A stretch of 64,000 nucleotides of DNA, from the NCBI RefSeq assembly GCF_030685535.1, contig NZ_CP131601.1:744001-808000 (forward strand). Reading direction: 5' to 3'. The notes under the pieces were generated by a model. The model was given only the letters and a program-made list of their open reading frames with translations, ran no database searches and was not told the DNA's origin. Positions 1 through 8,042 of this stretch are shown one piece after another; within the stretch, counting starts at the first letter, position 1; every line of letters starts with the position of its first letter. Origin of the DNA: Photobacterium leiognathi. Lineage in GTDB: Bacteria; Pseudomonadota; Gammaproteobacteria; Enterobacterales; Vibrionaceae. Position numbers and translations under genes: made by a program.

Positions 1-2383
1 TTAATGAGTCGCTACGTAGCGGATCGCTAATACCAATAATGCCAATTAACTGATTGTTTTGCGCTAAATAAACCGATGTTGCACCTTGTGCAGCAATACG
101 ATCAAAGTCATCTTGTACCTGACTGATTTCGATATTGTGTTTAGCCATGAGTTTTTCGTTACCCAGCATAACAGATTGCGTATTGACGATACCTGAGACA
201 CCCATACCCGCTGTTGCTGCAAAATCACTGACTGGTGAGAGTGTTAATCCTTTTTGTTTTGCTGATTGAATAATGGCATTGGCTAAAGGATGCTCTGAGC
301 CTTGCTCTAAACTTGCTGTTAGTTGTAGCAGCTGATCTTCGTTTAAGTTGTTATAGCTTTGAATGCTCACAACTTGTGGTTTACCTTCAGTAAGCGTGCC
401 TGTTTTATCTAATACAACAGTATCGATATTCGCAGCTTGCTGCATTGCCTCTGCATCACGAATTAAGATCCCGAGCTCAGCGGCACGACCAACCCCGACA
501 GTGACAGACATTGGCGTTGCAAGGCCAAGTGCACAAGGACAAGCGATGATCAGAACGGTAGTTGCGGCAACTAACATATACGCCGACGATGGTGCAGGAC
601 CAAAGTAATACCAAACCATTGCGGTAATTATGGCAATGATCATCACGCTTGGTACAAAGATGCTTGAAATAGTATCGGCTAAACGTGCAAGAGCGGGTTT
701 ACTGCTTTGTGCTTGGCGAACTAGCTGGATAATACGTGCCAACATGGTATCGCTACCAATATGCTCGGCTTTAAAGAGTAATGAGCCTTGTTGGTTTATC
801 GTACCTGCCCGAACGTTATCCCCAGTTTGCTTATGTACAGCCAATGGCTCACCAGTCAGCATGGATTCATCAATATAGGTATTGCCTTCAATCACAACAC
901 CATCAACAGCCACTTTCGTACCAGGACGGAGACGTAAGATCATATTGCTTTTAACATCACTTAGTGGGCGCTCTGATTCGATGCCGTTTTCAACCACGAT
1001 AGCGGTTTGAGGTTGTAGATCGATAAGACGCTCTAAAGCCTTGGATGTTTGGCTACGAGCACGTGCTTCAAGTGCATGACCTAAGGTGATTAAACCTATA
1101 ATCATGGCTGTGGCTTCGAAGTACACATGGCGAGCAGCGGTTGGAAACATATCAGGCTTAAGCACAACTAACATTGAAAATAGCCAAGCAGCACCTGTTC
1201 CTAGCGCGACTAACGTATCCATAGTGGCGCGGTGGTGTTTAAATGCTTTCCAACTATTGATATAGAAATCTTTACCAACAGTTACGAGCAATAATAGGGT
1301 TATTAACCCAACAAATCCCCATGCTAATTGGCTGGTGGTTGAGTCGATCATCATACTGCCGCCAAAGATCCCCCAAGCCATCATGGGTACGCCTAAACTT
1401 AATGCAATACATGCATTTCTTAGGTGCGTTTTGAAGGTTTGGGTATTTTGCTCTTGTTGACGTTGGCGACGAGTTTGCTCATCTTCGCTCACTTCTGCGC
1501 CATAGCCTGCATCTTTAACCGCTTGGATCACTTGCTCAATATTCGGACTACCAGCTATTAAAGCAGTACGTTCAGCTAAGTTAACGTTAACACTTTCTAC
1601 GCCTGCAATCGGTTTTATCGCTTTCTCAACAGATGCGACACAGCTTGCGCAAGTCATGCCAGATAGTAGTAACTGTTGTACGTTATTCGTTGTTGGTTTT
1701 ACTGCTTCAGATTGTGAATGTTCTACTGTTAATGTTGGCTCCGTTCCTTCATTCTCCTCAAGTACTTTCGATACCACCGTGTTTGGGTCATTGAATGTGA
1801 GGAGTTGCTCAGCGTGATAGCCTGCATCGGTAATGATCGCAATCACATCAGAAGCGGAGTGCGTTGTGAGTAGTTTTGCATGGGTTTTATCTAGCTCAAT
1901 GATTTCGATATTACCCGCTTCATTGAATTTATCTGTCAGCTTGGCTACGCATCGACCGCAAGAAAGCCCTGATAGAGAAAACGTTAATGTATGTGCAGTA
2001 GGTTCAGATACAACCTGATAGCCCAAGGATGAAATGAGATCTGTAAGTGTTTGCTCACTTAATGCTCCCGTTACATCTGCTTGTTGTTTGGTAACGGCAT
2101 AGTTGAAGATATCATCGCGTTGACTGAAGGCATTTTCAACTTTTGCTACGCAGCGACCACAAGATAAACCTGATAGTGGTAATTGGTAATTAAAGCCAAC
2201 TTGATAGCCTAAGCTTTTGATTTTTTTGTAAATAGCTTTAAGTGGACTATCGCTACTTAGCGTGATTTGTTTGGTATTAATATCGATGATCTGGCAGTCA
2301 GGCAATTGTGCTAATGCAGAACGAATTTTCCCTACACAATTCATGCAGTGGACGTTAGCAAGTGGGAGAGTAATGGTATTCAT
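1..2383 (-). CDS. copA: Copper-exporting P1B-type ATPase CopA (C-terminus beyond window)
   Basis: Pumps Cu(I) from the cytoplasm across the inner membrane. The reverse strand reads open from an ATG at 2383 to the window edge (794 whole codons), so the last part of the protein is missing. The N-terminus carries four heavy-metal-binding motifs: HCMNC (Cys13/Cys16), GLSCGRC twice (Cys75/78 and Cys142/145) and GMTCASC (Cys245/248). Membrane helices follow, then a TGE actuator loop, the CPC metal site (about 615-617), the DKTGT phosphorylation site (Asp about 659) and the SEHP nucleotide-domain motif. It is divergent from cueR and has a CueR-type promoter. Four metal-binding domains is more than the usual one or two of bacterial CopA. 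Family assignment is secure. Confidence 0.97.
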   Translation of the reverse strand, partial: MNTITLPLANVHCMNCVGKIRSALAQLPDCQIIDINTKQITLSSDSPLKAIYKKIKSLGYQVGFNYQLPLSGLSCGRCVAKVENAFSQRDDIFNYAVTKQQADVTGALSEQTLTDLISSLGYQVVSEPTAHTLTFSLSGLSCGRCVAKLTDKFNEAGNIEIIELDKTHAKLLTTHSASDVIAIITDAGYHAEQLLTFNDPNTVVSKVLEENEGTEPTLTVEHSQSEAVKPTTNNVQQLLLSGMTCASCVASVEKAIKPIAGVESVNVNLAERTALIAGSPNIEQVIQAVKDAGYGAEVSEDEQTRRQRQQEQNTQTFKTHLRNACIALSLGVPMMAWGIFGGSMMIDSTTSQLAWGFVGLITLLLLVTVGKDFYINSWKAFKHHRATMDTLVALGTGAAWLFSMLVVLKPDMFPTAARHVYFEATAMIIGLITLGHALEARARSQTSKALERLIDLQPQTAIVVENGIESERPLSDVKSNMILRLRPGTKVAVDGVVIEGNTYIDESMLTGEPLAVHKQTGDNVRAGTINQQGSLLFKAEHIGSDTMLARIIQLVRQAQSSKPALARLADTISSIFVPSVMIIAIITAMVWYYFGPAPSSAYMLVAATTVLIIACPCALGLATPMSVTVGVGRAAELGILIRDAEAMQQAANIDTVVLDKTGTLTEGKPQVVSIQSYNNLNEDQLLQLTASLEQGSEHPLANAIIQSAKQKGLTLSPVSDFAATAGMGVSGIVNTQSVMLGNEKLMAKHNIEISQVQDDFDRIAAQGATSVYLAQNNQLIGIIGISDPLRSDSL

Positions 2384-2422
2384 TGCGAGCCCTTACGCCT
2401 TAAAGTAATAAAGAATAGACTA

Positions 2423-2453
2423 AGGATAAACCTTCTAGTTACTGTAGGGTCAA
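2423..2453 (-). promoter_or_regulatory. CueR-activated copA promoter and operator
   Basis: On the reverse strand the -35 TTGACC (2453-2448) is separated by 19 bp from a -10 TATCCT (2428-2423). The over-long spacer holds an imperfect dyad (2430-2450) with ACCTTCT on one side and ACCCTAC on the other. A 19-bp spacer with the operator inside it is the hallmark of promoters activated by MerR-family proteins, and the layout matches the E. coli copA promoter base for base in spacing. Confidence 0.85.
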
Positions 2454-2502
2454 GGGCTGTTTTCGTTATTTATAATAATAAAAGAAAGATAAGGGGATAA
2501 TG

Positions 2503-2898
2503 ATGATTAATATTAGTGAAGTGGCTGAAAAAACAGGCTTAACAGCGAAAACAATTCGTTTTTATGAGGCCAAGGGTGTTATCTCTCCAGCTCCTCGAGG
2601 AGCAAATGGTTATCGCTATTACAACCAAAGCCATATTGCAGAGCTATTACTTATTAAGCGTTCACGCATGATTGGTTTTTCATTGGATGAATGCCGAGAG
2701 TTATTAGCGTTATCAACTGATACAGGACGTCAAAGCCGTGATGTGAAAGAAAAAGCACAGCAGAAACTAAAAGAGATTGATAATAAAATTAATGAATTGC
2801 TGCAAATGAAGAAGACGCTAGAAGCGCTAACAGCGAAGTGCCCTGGTGATAAAACCGCAAAATGCCCGATATTGGAAGGACTAACACAACAAGAATAA
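2503..2898 (+). CDS. cueR: Cu(I)-responsive MerR-family regulator CueR
   Basis: Cytoplasmic copper sensor that activates copA transcription. The 131-aa protein has the MerR winged-helix domain (ISEVAEKTGLTAKTIRFYE, then NGYRYY), a dimerisation helix, and the C-terminal metal loop CPGDKTAKCP with the two Cys ligands at about 113 and 121, the spacing expected for monovalent-metal sensors. Two ATGs occur at 2500 and 2503; the second is 6 nt from AGGGG (2492-2496) and is preferred. It is divergent from copA with the shared operator between them. Confidence 0.93.
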   Translation: MINISEVAEKTGLTAKTIRFYEAKGVISPAPRGANGYRYYNQSHIAELLLIKRSRMIGFSLDECRELLALSTDTGRQSRDVKEKAQQKLKEIDNKINELLQMKKTLEALTAKCPGDKTAKCPILEGLTQQE

Positions 2899-2900
2899 GC

Positions 2901-2921
2901 AGGCGCTACGAAATAGCGCCT
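2901..2921. other. Hairpin between convergent cueR and the TcpH-like gene
   Basis: AGGCGCTA (2901-2908) pairs perfectly with TAGCGCCT (2914-2921) around a 5-nt loop. There is no T-run on either side, so it is a terminator-like hairpin rather than a convincing intrinsic terminator. Confidence 0.5.
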
Positions 2922-2934
2922 ATGCTAGGGTGAT

Positions 2935-3372
2935 TTATGAACCACTGTCAGTCATCGCAAGTGTGCCGTCATAAGGGATCACTTGTAATTTAGGTTTCGG
3001 TTTTGCGCTATACATGACGAATTGATCTTTATTCAATCGTTTGATGGATAGTTGATACCAGAAACGTTTATTGACCATATTTAAGCTTTCAATGGCAGAA
3101 TCTGTGATTTTCTTTGTGTGATCTTCATTACTTGTAACTAAAACCGCCGCATTACCAAAGGCATAAAAGTAAAGACCTTTTAATACGGTATAGCCGTTAT
3201 CTTGCTTCGGATCAGGATAATCAATCAGTGTGTATTGACCAAACTTACAGCTGCCAAATTGCTCATGTCCTGGAGAAACCAGCTTGTAGTTAAAATCACA
3301 CCCCATGCCGTTAATAATAGGAAATAGCATTAGCGCGATTAATGCCATGATCAGGTATTTAATTTTTTTCAT
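2935..3372 (-). CDS. TcpH/ToxS-like periplasmic partner protein
   Basis: A 145-aa protein with one N-terminal hydrophobic segment (residues 5-22, signal anchor or signal peptide) and a periplasmic remainder containing two Cys (about 25 and 42). Its start overlaps the end of the upstream transmembrane winged-helix regulator by 14 nt, so the two are translationally coupled. In the known ToxRS, TcpPH and PsaEF pairs the second protein is a small membrane-anchored periplasmic factor that protects or tunes the first, and the sizes here (233 and 145) fit TcpP/TcpH best. No sequence motif proves the assignment; it rests on context, topology and size. Confidence 0.6.
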   Translation of the reverse strand: MKKIKYLIMALIALMLFPIINGMGCDFNYKLVSPGHEQFGSCKFGQYTLIDYPDPKQDNGYTVLKGLYFYAFGNAAVLVTSNEDHTKKITDSAIESLNMVNKRFWYQLSIKRLNKDQFVMYSAKPKPKLQVIPYDGTLAMTDSGS

Positions 3373-4060
3373 GTAGTTTACCTGTTGAATCTATGTATAC
3401 CGTGCCTTTAGTCGGCATATCTTTTGGCAACTCATTTAAGTTAAGGAGCTCAATGTTACCACAGATTTGCTGATTATTAACGGATACGCAGGGCGGTGAT
3501 TGCCAACTGCTTGTCCATAAGCCAATCCACGCGAGTACTGCGATAATACAAGCACCGTAACCAATTTTGGCGAAATGAGATAATGGTGTGCTATCAACCA
3601 CAACATCATCATTGTTATCTAGCGTACTTACCATTGTTTCATCTTTAGCTGTATTTGATGTTAGTGATGACACTTCCTCTGTAACAGACTCATCTTCAAC
3701 GATGACTTCAGGCTGAATTTGCTGCTGTATAAAGGTGTTCTTAGCAATAGTGAATCCAGCACCTTTAATCGTAATGATAATTTCATTTTTTGTTTTAAAG
3801 GCTTTACGTAGGTTCGCAATAGCAACGTTTAATGAGTTAGGTACAACAACCTTGTCTGACCAGCCAATCTCTAACAGTTTATCTCGGCTAATAATTTCAC
3901 CGCTGTTATCGATTAAATATTGCAGTATCTTTGTTTCGCTCGCACTCAGTTTAGTTGTGGTCTCAGGCGTAGAATAAGCGCTTTTTTGGGGCTCAAAGCA
4001 ATCTTTACCCTGCTTATATATGATCATCGAGTTACCTATTTCACTATCAAGAAAAGACAT
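3359..4060 (-). CDS. ToxR/TcpP-like membrane-anchored winged-helix regulator
   Basis: Residues about 35-115 form an OmpR/ToxR-type winged helix (helix around KILQYLIDNSGEIISRDKL, then SLNVAIANLRKAF and the wing TIKGAGFTIA). An acidic linker follows, then one transmembrane helix at about 167-183 and a short periplasmic tail with two Cys (CVSVNNQQIC). DNA binding by a protein still fixed in the membrane is the ToxR/TcpP mode. No receiver domain is present. An alternative ATG at 4027 has a better Shine-Dalgarno (AGG, 6-7 nt away) and loses only 11 residues. The gene faces away from the OmpA-family porin across a long A/T-rich gap, so that porin is a natural candidate target; this is inference. 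It is too divergent to be called the housekeeping ToxR. Confidence 0.75.
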   Translation of the reverse strand: MSFLDSEIGNSMIIYKQGKDCFEPQKSAYSTPETTTKLSASETKILQYLIDNSGEIISRDKLLEIGWSDKVVVPNSLNVAIANLRKAFKTKNEIIITIKGAGFTIAKNTFIQQQIQPEVIVEDESVTEEVSSLTSNTAKDETMVSTLDNNDDVVVDSTPLSHFAKIGYGACIIAVLAWIGLWTSSWQSPPCVSVNNQQICGNIELLNLNELPKDMPTKGTVYIDSTGKLHEKN

Positions 4061-4759
4061 GACGGTTTAGGTCGTGTCTTTTGTCATCTTTATCATTGTT
4101 ATTATTTATAGTGCTAAATGCACTTATCTATGTACTTATATTTCACGACATCGATAAGGTGGGGTCTTTTAGCGATTAGCAAGTATTCATGAAGCATTCA
4201 TCAGGATGTTTTGCGCTTCAGAAAAAACAAAAAACATTGTTTTTCTTTATTACTAGCGCTGATGCTAACAAAAAAATTTATTTATGGAAGGGATAATAAA
4301 ACGAACAAGAAGGGATTGGTGTGGATAAATTTACATTGAATTGTTTTTTAGCTAAGTAGGGAATACTTAATTTGAACCTTTTTAGGTAAATAAAAAGAAC
4401 AGAGTAATTATTGTTAAGTTTTTGTTTTTATTGTAATTATATTTTTTTATGTTTGTTTTTTATCTTTTTTTACCTTGGTTTTATGACATAAAATCGATTC
4501 TATTTTTCTTTATCCAATTTTTTTTCTGAAAGCGGAACTTTTCAGAAGTCATTTTTTTGACGTCAGTGAAAAAACCCCAAATAATTGTGAACATCATTTT
4601 TTATTACTTGCCAAGATGTCGTCTTCGTCACAAAATGCATTCCGTTCCTGACAATAACTGCTTTGCGATACACATTAAAAAAATAGTACGCACTAAGAAA
4701 AGCAGATTTATAAAAAGCAAAACTTAAAAAAGTTTAAGCATTACTCAATGGAGTTAAAC
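4061..4759. other. Long A/T-rich intergenic region, regulator to ompA
   Basis: About 700 bp with no credible gene. It is full of A and T tracts (for example around 4430-4530), as in H-NS-bound, curved DNA. One 8-bp perfect hairpin, TTCTGAAA (4524-4531) with TTTCAGAA (4540-4547), is followed by GTCA and seven T, so a short unannotated transcript could end there. The last 160 bp must hold the ompA promoter and untranslated leader, but I could not fix a -35/-10 pair. Confidence 0.5.
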
Positions 4760-5776
4760 ATGAAATTGAAATCTCTATCTCTATCTGTACTAGCAGCTTT
4801 ATCTCTAGGTGTTGCTACATCTGCAATGGCAGCTGATGCAACTACTAGCACTACAGTTACAGCACCTGCACAAACAGCACCTTCTTACGATCAATCTGGT
4901 TTCTGGGTTGGTGGTGCACTAGGTATGGGTTACGTATCTAACAGCGATATTTCTAAGTTCCCTGGTTCTGCAAACGGTGAAGCACCAAGTGTTAAACTAG
5001 ACGCTGGTTACGACTTCAACAAGTACTTCGGTATTTACGGTAGCTACGACTACATGCACGATCTAGGTAACGCTGACATGCACCTAGCTACTTTAGGTCT
5101 AAAAGGTAACCTACCTCTAACTCAAAAACTATCTGCGTTCGGTAAAGTTGGTGCAACTTACATCTACGCTGATAACAAGAACTTTGCAGACAACGCGCTA
5201 CACATGAAGTCTGACAGCTTCTCACCAACAGCTGGTCTAGGTCTGTCTTACCAAATCACTCACGCACTATCTACTCAAATCGGTGCTGATTACTACCAAG
5301 ACCTACGTACTTCACACGGTCACGCTGATCTAACTCAAGCGTACTGGGGTATGACTTACAAGTTCGGTCAACCTGCAACTCCAATGGTTGTTACTAACAA
5401 CGTTGAAGTTGTTAAAGAAGTAGCTGTTGAGTCTCAAGTACCAACTCGTTCTTCTTACGTTCTACCATACCAAAATGGTCAAACTAAGCTAAACGACTAC
5501 GGCCGTTACAACCTAGGTGAAGTTATTGCAACTATGCAAGCTAACCCAGAAGTTAACGCTCAAATCATCGGTCGTGCAGACAAAGTTGGTTCTGCTGCAA
5601 TCAACGAAAAAGTATCTGCAGAGCGTGCTGCAAACGTTGCTAACTACCTAGAAGCTAACGGTATCGACGCATCTCGTCTAACTGTTTCTTCTGTAAGCTA
5701 CAACGATCCAATCAAAACTGACGCTGCTACTAAGACTAACTACGTACAACGTTCAGTACAGATCATCCTTAAGTAA
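4760..5776 (+). CDS. ompA: OmpA-family outer-membrane protein
   Basis: A 338-aa outer-membrane protein with a signal peptide (MKLKSLSLSV to AMA, cleaved before about residue 25), an eight-stranded OmpA-type barrel to about residue 200, and a C-terminal peptidoglycan-binding OmpA domain (about 225-338) with the helix motif NEKVSAERAANVANYL. It ties the outer membrane to the wall. Start: ATG at 4760 has GGAG 6 nt upstream; the in-frame ATG at 4748 would use its own SD as coding sequence. Codon use is strongly biased (GGT, CGT, AAC, TAC, CTA dominate), as in very highly expressed genes and unlike its neighbours. A structured terminator follows. Confidence 0.93.
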   Translation: MKLKSLSLSVLAALSLGVATSAMAADATTSTTVTAPAQTAPSYDQSGFWVGGALGMGYVSNSDISKFPGSANGEAPSVKLDAGYDFNKYFGIYGSYDYMHDLGNADMHLATLGLKGNLPLTQKLSAFGKVGATYIYADNKNFADNALHMKSDSFSPTAGLGLSYQITHALSTQIGADYYQDLRTSHGHADLTQAYWGMTYKFGQPATPMVVTNNVEVVKEVAVESQVPTRSSYVLPYQNGQTKLNDYGRYNLGEVIATMQANPEVNAQIIGRADKVGSAAINEKVSAERAANVANYLEANGIDASRLTVSSVSYNDPIKTDAATKTNYVQRSVQIILK

Positions 5777-5823
5777 TTAAGACTGGTCACACCTATCTAG
5801 CGTTTTCTCGCTAAGATAAATTC

Positions 5824-5856
5824 AATGCTAGTGAGCTCTCACAAGCATTATTTTTC
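5824..5856 (+). terminator. Intrinsic terminator of ompA
   Basis: AATGCT-A-GTGAG (5824-5835) pairs with CTCAC-A-AGCATT (5838-5849), interrupted by one A/A mismatch, followed by TATTTTT. Confidence 0.7.
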
Positions 5857-5969
5857 AAATCACATTCTCATTAGCTCACTTTTATTTAGTCGCTCTATGC
5901 GGAGGACGCTCTACGATTATTCGTTAGCGATTTAATGAGACTGAAATTAAAAAACATTTAGAGGTCATA

Positions 5970-6377
5970 ATGAAAAAAGCAACACTATGCTTATTAGCAT
6001 TAATCACTATTTCATTAACCAGTTGTTTTTCTAATCAGCAATTAGATAAATCAGCACAAATGGTTGGTGGCTGGAAATTAAAGGGAGGCATTGAAATCCC
6101 TGGTATCACTAAGCGTCGCCCATCATTAAATATTGAACCTAATATGGAAGTTACAGGTTTCACTGGTTGTAATTTATTTAAAGGTAAAGTTGAGCCTGAT
6201 GGTGATTTTTCACTACCTGCAGTGACTCATAAGATGTGTCTACCTGAGCTCGTTAAGCAAGAGAACGAAATGCTTAATGTATTACGTAGTGCAACAAGTA
6301 TTGAAGTGATTAACAGTAGCTTAATCGTTGATGCTGGTGACAAGTTCCTTGTATTTGAAAAAACCAATGCAAGTTAA
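5970..6377 (+). CDS. META/HslJ-like domain lipoprotein
   Basis: A 135-aa protein with a lipoprotein signal peptide and lipobox SLTSC (Cys19). Residues about 28-130 fit the META (HslJ-like) domain: a GGWKLKGG start, the core GFTGCNLFKGKVE and a second conserved Cys in HKMCLP. Such proteins are small envelope lipoproteins linked in some species to heat or novobiocin tolerance; their biochemical role is unclear. SD AGAGG sits 7 nt before ATG 5970. It is separated from ompA by a terminator and followed by its own terminator, so it is monocistronic. Confidence 0.8.
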   Translation: MKKATLCLLALITISLTSCFSNQQLDKSAQMVGGWKLKGGIEIPGITKRRPSLNIEPNMEVTGFTGCNLFKGKVEPDGDFSLPAVTHKMCLPELVKQENEMLNVLRSATSIEVINSSLIVDAGDKFLVFEKTNAS

Positions 6378-6408
6378 TCAGTGAATATGATTTAATTTTA
6401 TATAGAGA

Positions 6409-6433
6409 GCCCAGCCATCGTGCTGGGCTTTTT
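6409..6433 (+). terminator. Intrinsic terminator of the META lipoprotein gene
   Basis: GCCCAGC (6409-6415) pairs with GCTGGGC (6422-6428) around a 6-nt loop, followed by five T. Confidence 0.9.
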
Positions 6434-6454
6434 CATAGTCAAAAAGGATTGAAA

Positions 6455-7330
6455 ATGTCAGTGATCACGCCAACCCAAGTTGTATTTACTCAAAACCAGT
6501 GGCAGATAGAAAGCCAAGTATTAATGATGATCCCAAATAATGGGCAGTATTATGTTGTGACTCAATGTACGCCTTTTCATCCTGTCAGCCATATTTGACC
6601 AGATCATCCAGCTGATAAAGGTCAAATTAGTTTTAACGGTCAGATCGTTGAGGTGATGGATTGCGTTGTTGGTGCCGTAGAATTATCAACCCAAACCCTT
6701 TTTGTTGCTCAAGATATTCCGGTTAAACGTGATACTGAAGGTTGGGTGTTTGTTGTTGTTCACGTGATGTCAGGGGCTGTAACTTTTACAGTAGGAGACA
6801 TCATTACATTAACGGTAAACGAAGCCTATCAGCAAAGTTTGAGCCGTGGGCATAGTGCTGGTCATTTATCTTCATTGGCATTGAATAAAGTGCTTCATCA
6901 TGCGTTTTGGCGTAAAGAGCCAAGTCGTAAAGATGAACTGGGTTATTACGATTTTCATAGTTATGCCCAAGAAAAAAGTCAAGTAACCCCAGATCTAAGC
7001 ACTGATACTTACCGTTTAGGTAAAACATTACGTAAGCGTGGTTTAAACAGTGCCGAATTATTAACGGCGTTAGATGAGGTCGCCGTGAGTATGAATCAGC
7101 AGCTTTCGCAGTGGTTAACGTTAAAAACGCCAGTTGTAATGCGAAGAGAAGGCGATTACTTAACAGATTCGCGTTATTGGCAATGCGATCTTGCTCAAGA
7201 GGGTTGTATTGAAATCCCGTGTGGTGGGACACATGTTTCTTCTTTAGCAGAATATTCTGCTATAACGGTGAGTTTTGAGGTGATTTCAGAGCAAGAAATC
7301 GTGATGAGAACAAAATGTATTAAAGCTTAG
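6455..7330 (+). pseudogene. Alanyl-tRNA editing hydrolase (AlaX-like), interrupted by in-frame TGA
   Basis: The reading frame from ATG 6455 to TAA 7330 spans 291 codons but contains one TGA at 6596-6598 (codon 48), inside TPFHPVSHI-stop-PDHPADKG. A TGG tryptophan there would need only one base change. Downstream, the zinc-site motifs of the AlaRS-type editing domain are intact: HSAGH (HxxxH, about residues 130-134) and CGGTH (about 250-254). These enzymes hydrolyse mischarged Ser- or Gly-tRNA(Ala). The 3' part could restart at GTG 6650 or ATG 6653 (225 aa), still carrying the zinc ligands. It may be a real nonsense mutation, a sequencing error, or a recent pseudogene. Selenocysteine is unlikely because Trp fits the site. 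Confidence 0.8.
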
Positions 7331-7731
7331 GTGCCAGTTTTTCATCAAGCTATTTGCGATATTGAGTAAAATAATCAGTAAGATCTTGATTTGTAATATA
7401 CTAGATCTATGCATAAATAACCCAATAATAAAGATTAATATATCGTATAAAATCCAAATGCAGCACATGTAACTTATGCTTTCGGGAAGTGTAATTATAA
7501 ATATTCTTTTGATACCAGATCGCTGATCATCTTTGTTTTATGCGATGATCACCACTTAGCTTGTTGATCATCACGAAGATCCTATTCGGTTTGTTTAGCA
7601 AAGAAAAAGCGAGTGATTATTTATGGTATTTTGTGAGCAAGATGAAATTCTGCGATGGATGGAATTGTATTTTCTTACAAGGGGCTCAATAATCAGGCGG
7701 TAACATTATTGATGTACTGAGGTCATAAGGC
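7331..7731. other. Intergenic region with mutually exclusive hairpins before yfgJ
   Basis: No convincing gene. TGATCATC (7524-7531), GATGATCA (7544-7551) and TGATCATC (7565-7572) form a triplet in which the middle copy can pair perfectly with either flank, giving two alternative stems. A 26-codon frame (7623-7703) has no good Shine-Dalgarno. Confidence 0.5.
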
Positions 7732-7974
7732 ATGACAGATAAGGCAGATAATATTTGTCCGCAATGCAATAGCATTTTAAGTTGGAAAAATCAGGGTTAC
7801 TTTTGTGACTTTTGCCAGCAAGAAGTAAAAAAAACAGTATTTTGCCCTGACTGTAATGAGCAATTAGAGAAGCTACAAGCTTGTGGTTCTGCGAGTTATT
7901 TTTGTAATCACTGCAATGAGTTAAAATCTAAATCTCGGGTAAAAGTACAGTTTAGAATGAACTCTCAAGCTTAA
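7732..7974 (+). CDS. yfgJ: Zinc-ribbon protein YfgJ
   Basis: An 80-aa cytoplasmic protein made of paired CxxC knuckles: CPQC, CDFC, CPDC and CNHC, the last after an ACGSASYF stretch. This matches the E. coli YfgJ family in length, Cys spacing and the KACG-x-YFC signature. Function is unknown; a double zinc ribbon suggests nucleic-acid or protein binding. SD AAGG lies just upstream of the ATG. It is convergent with xseA, as in E. coli, and shares a bidirectional terminator with it. Confidence 0.8.
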   Translation: MTDKADNICPQCNSILSWKNQGYFCDFCQQEVKKTVFCPDCNEQLEKLQACGSASYFCNHCNELKSKSRVKVQFRMNSQA

Positions 7975-7995
7975 ATTAAACAAGTATGATAGTAA

Positions 7996-8025
7996 AAAAT
8001 GGCGCTTATAGAGCGCCATTTTTAT
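7996..8025. terminator. Bidirectional terminator between yfgJ and xseA
   Basis: AATGGCGCT (7998-8006) pairs with AGCGCCATT (8012-8020). It is flanked by A-run upstream and T-run downstream, so it works in both directions. Confidence 0.9.
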
Positions 8026-8042
8026 TTATTGAAGAGAGTAAT

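Noticed and set aside
4748..4759. Upstream ATG of ompA
   Set aside because: It overlaps the Shine-Dalgarno used by ATG 4760, which starts a textbook signal peptide.
6590..6640. Selenocysteine codon at the TGA in the alanyl-tRNA editing gene
   Set aside because: No convincing SECIS-type stem follows immediately, and a Trp codon fits the surrounding motif better.
6804..7232. Reverse-strand frame opposite the alanyl-tRNA editing gene
   Set aside because: A shadow of the + strand frame, which carries the zinc motifs.
7623..7703. 26-codon frame before yfgJ
   Set aside because: No ribosome-binding site and no codon bias; described only as part of the gap.
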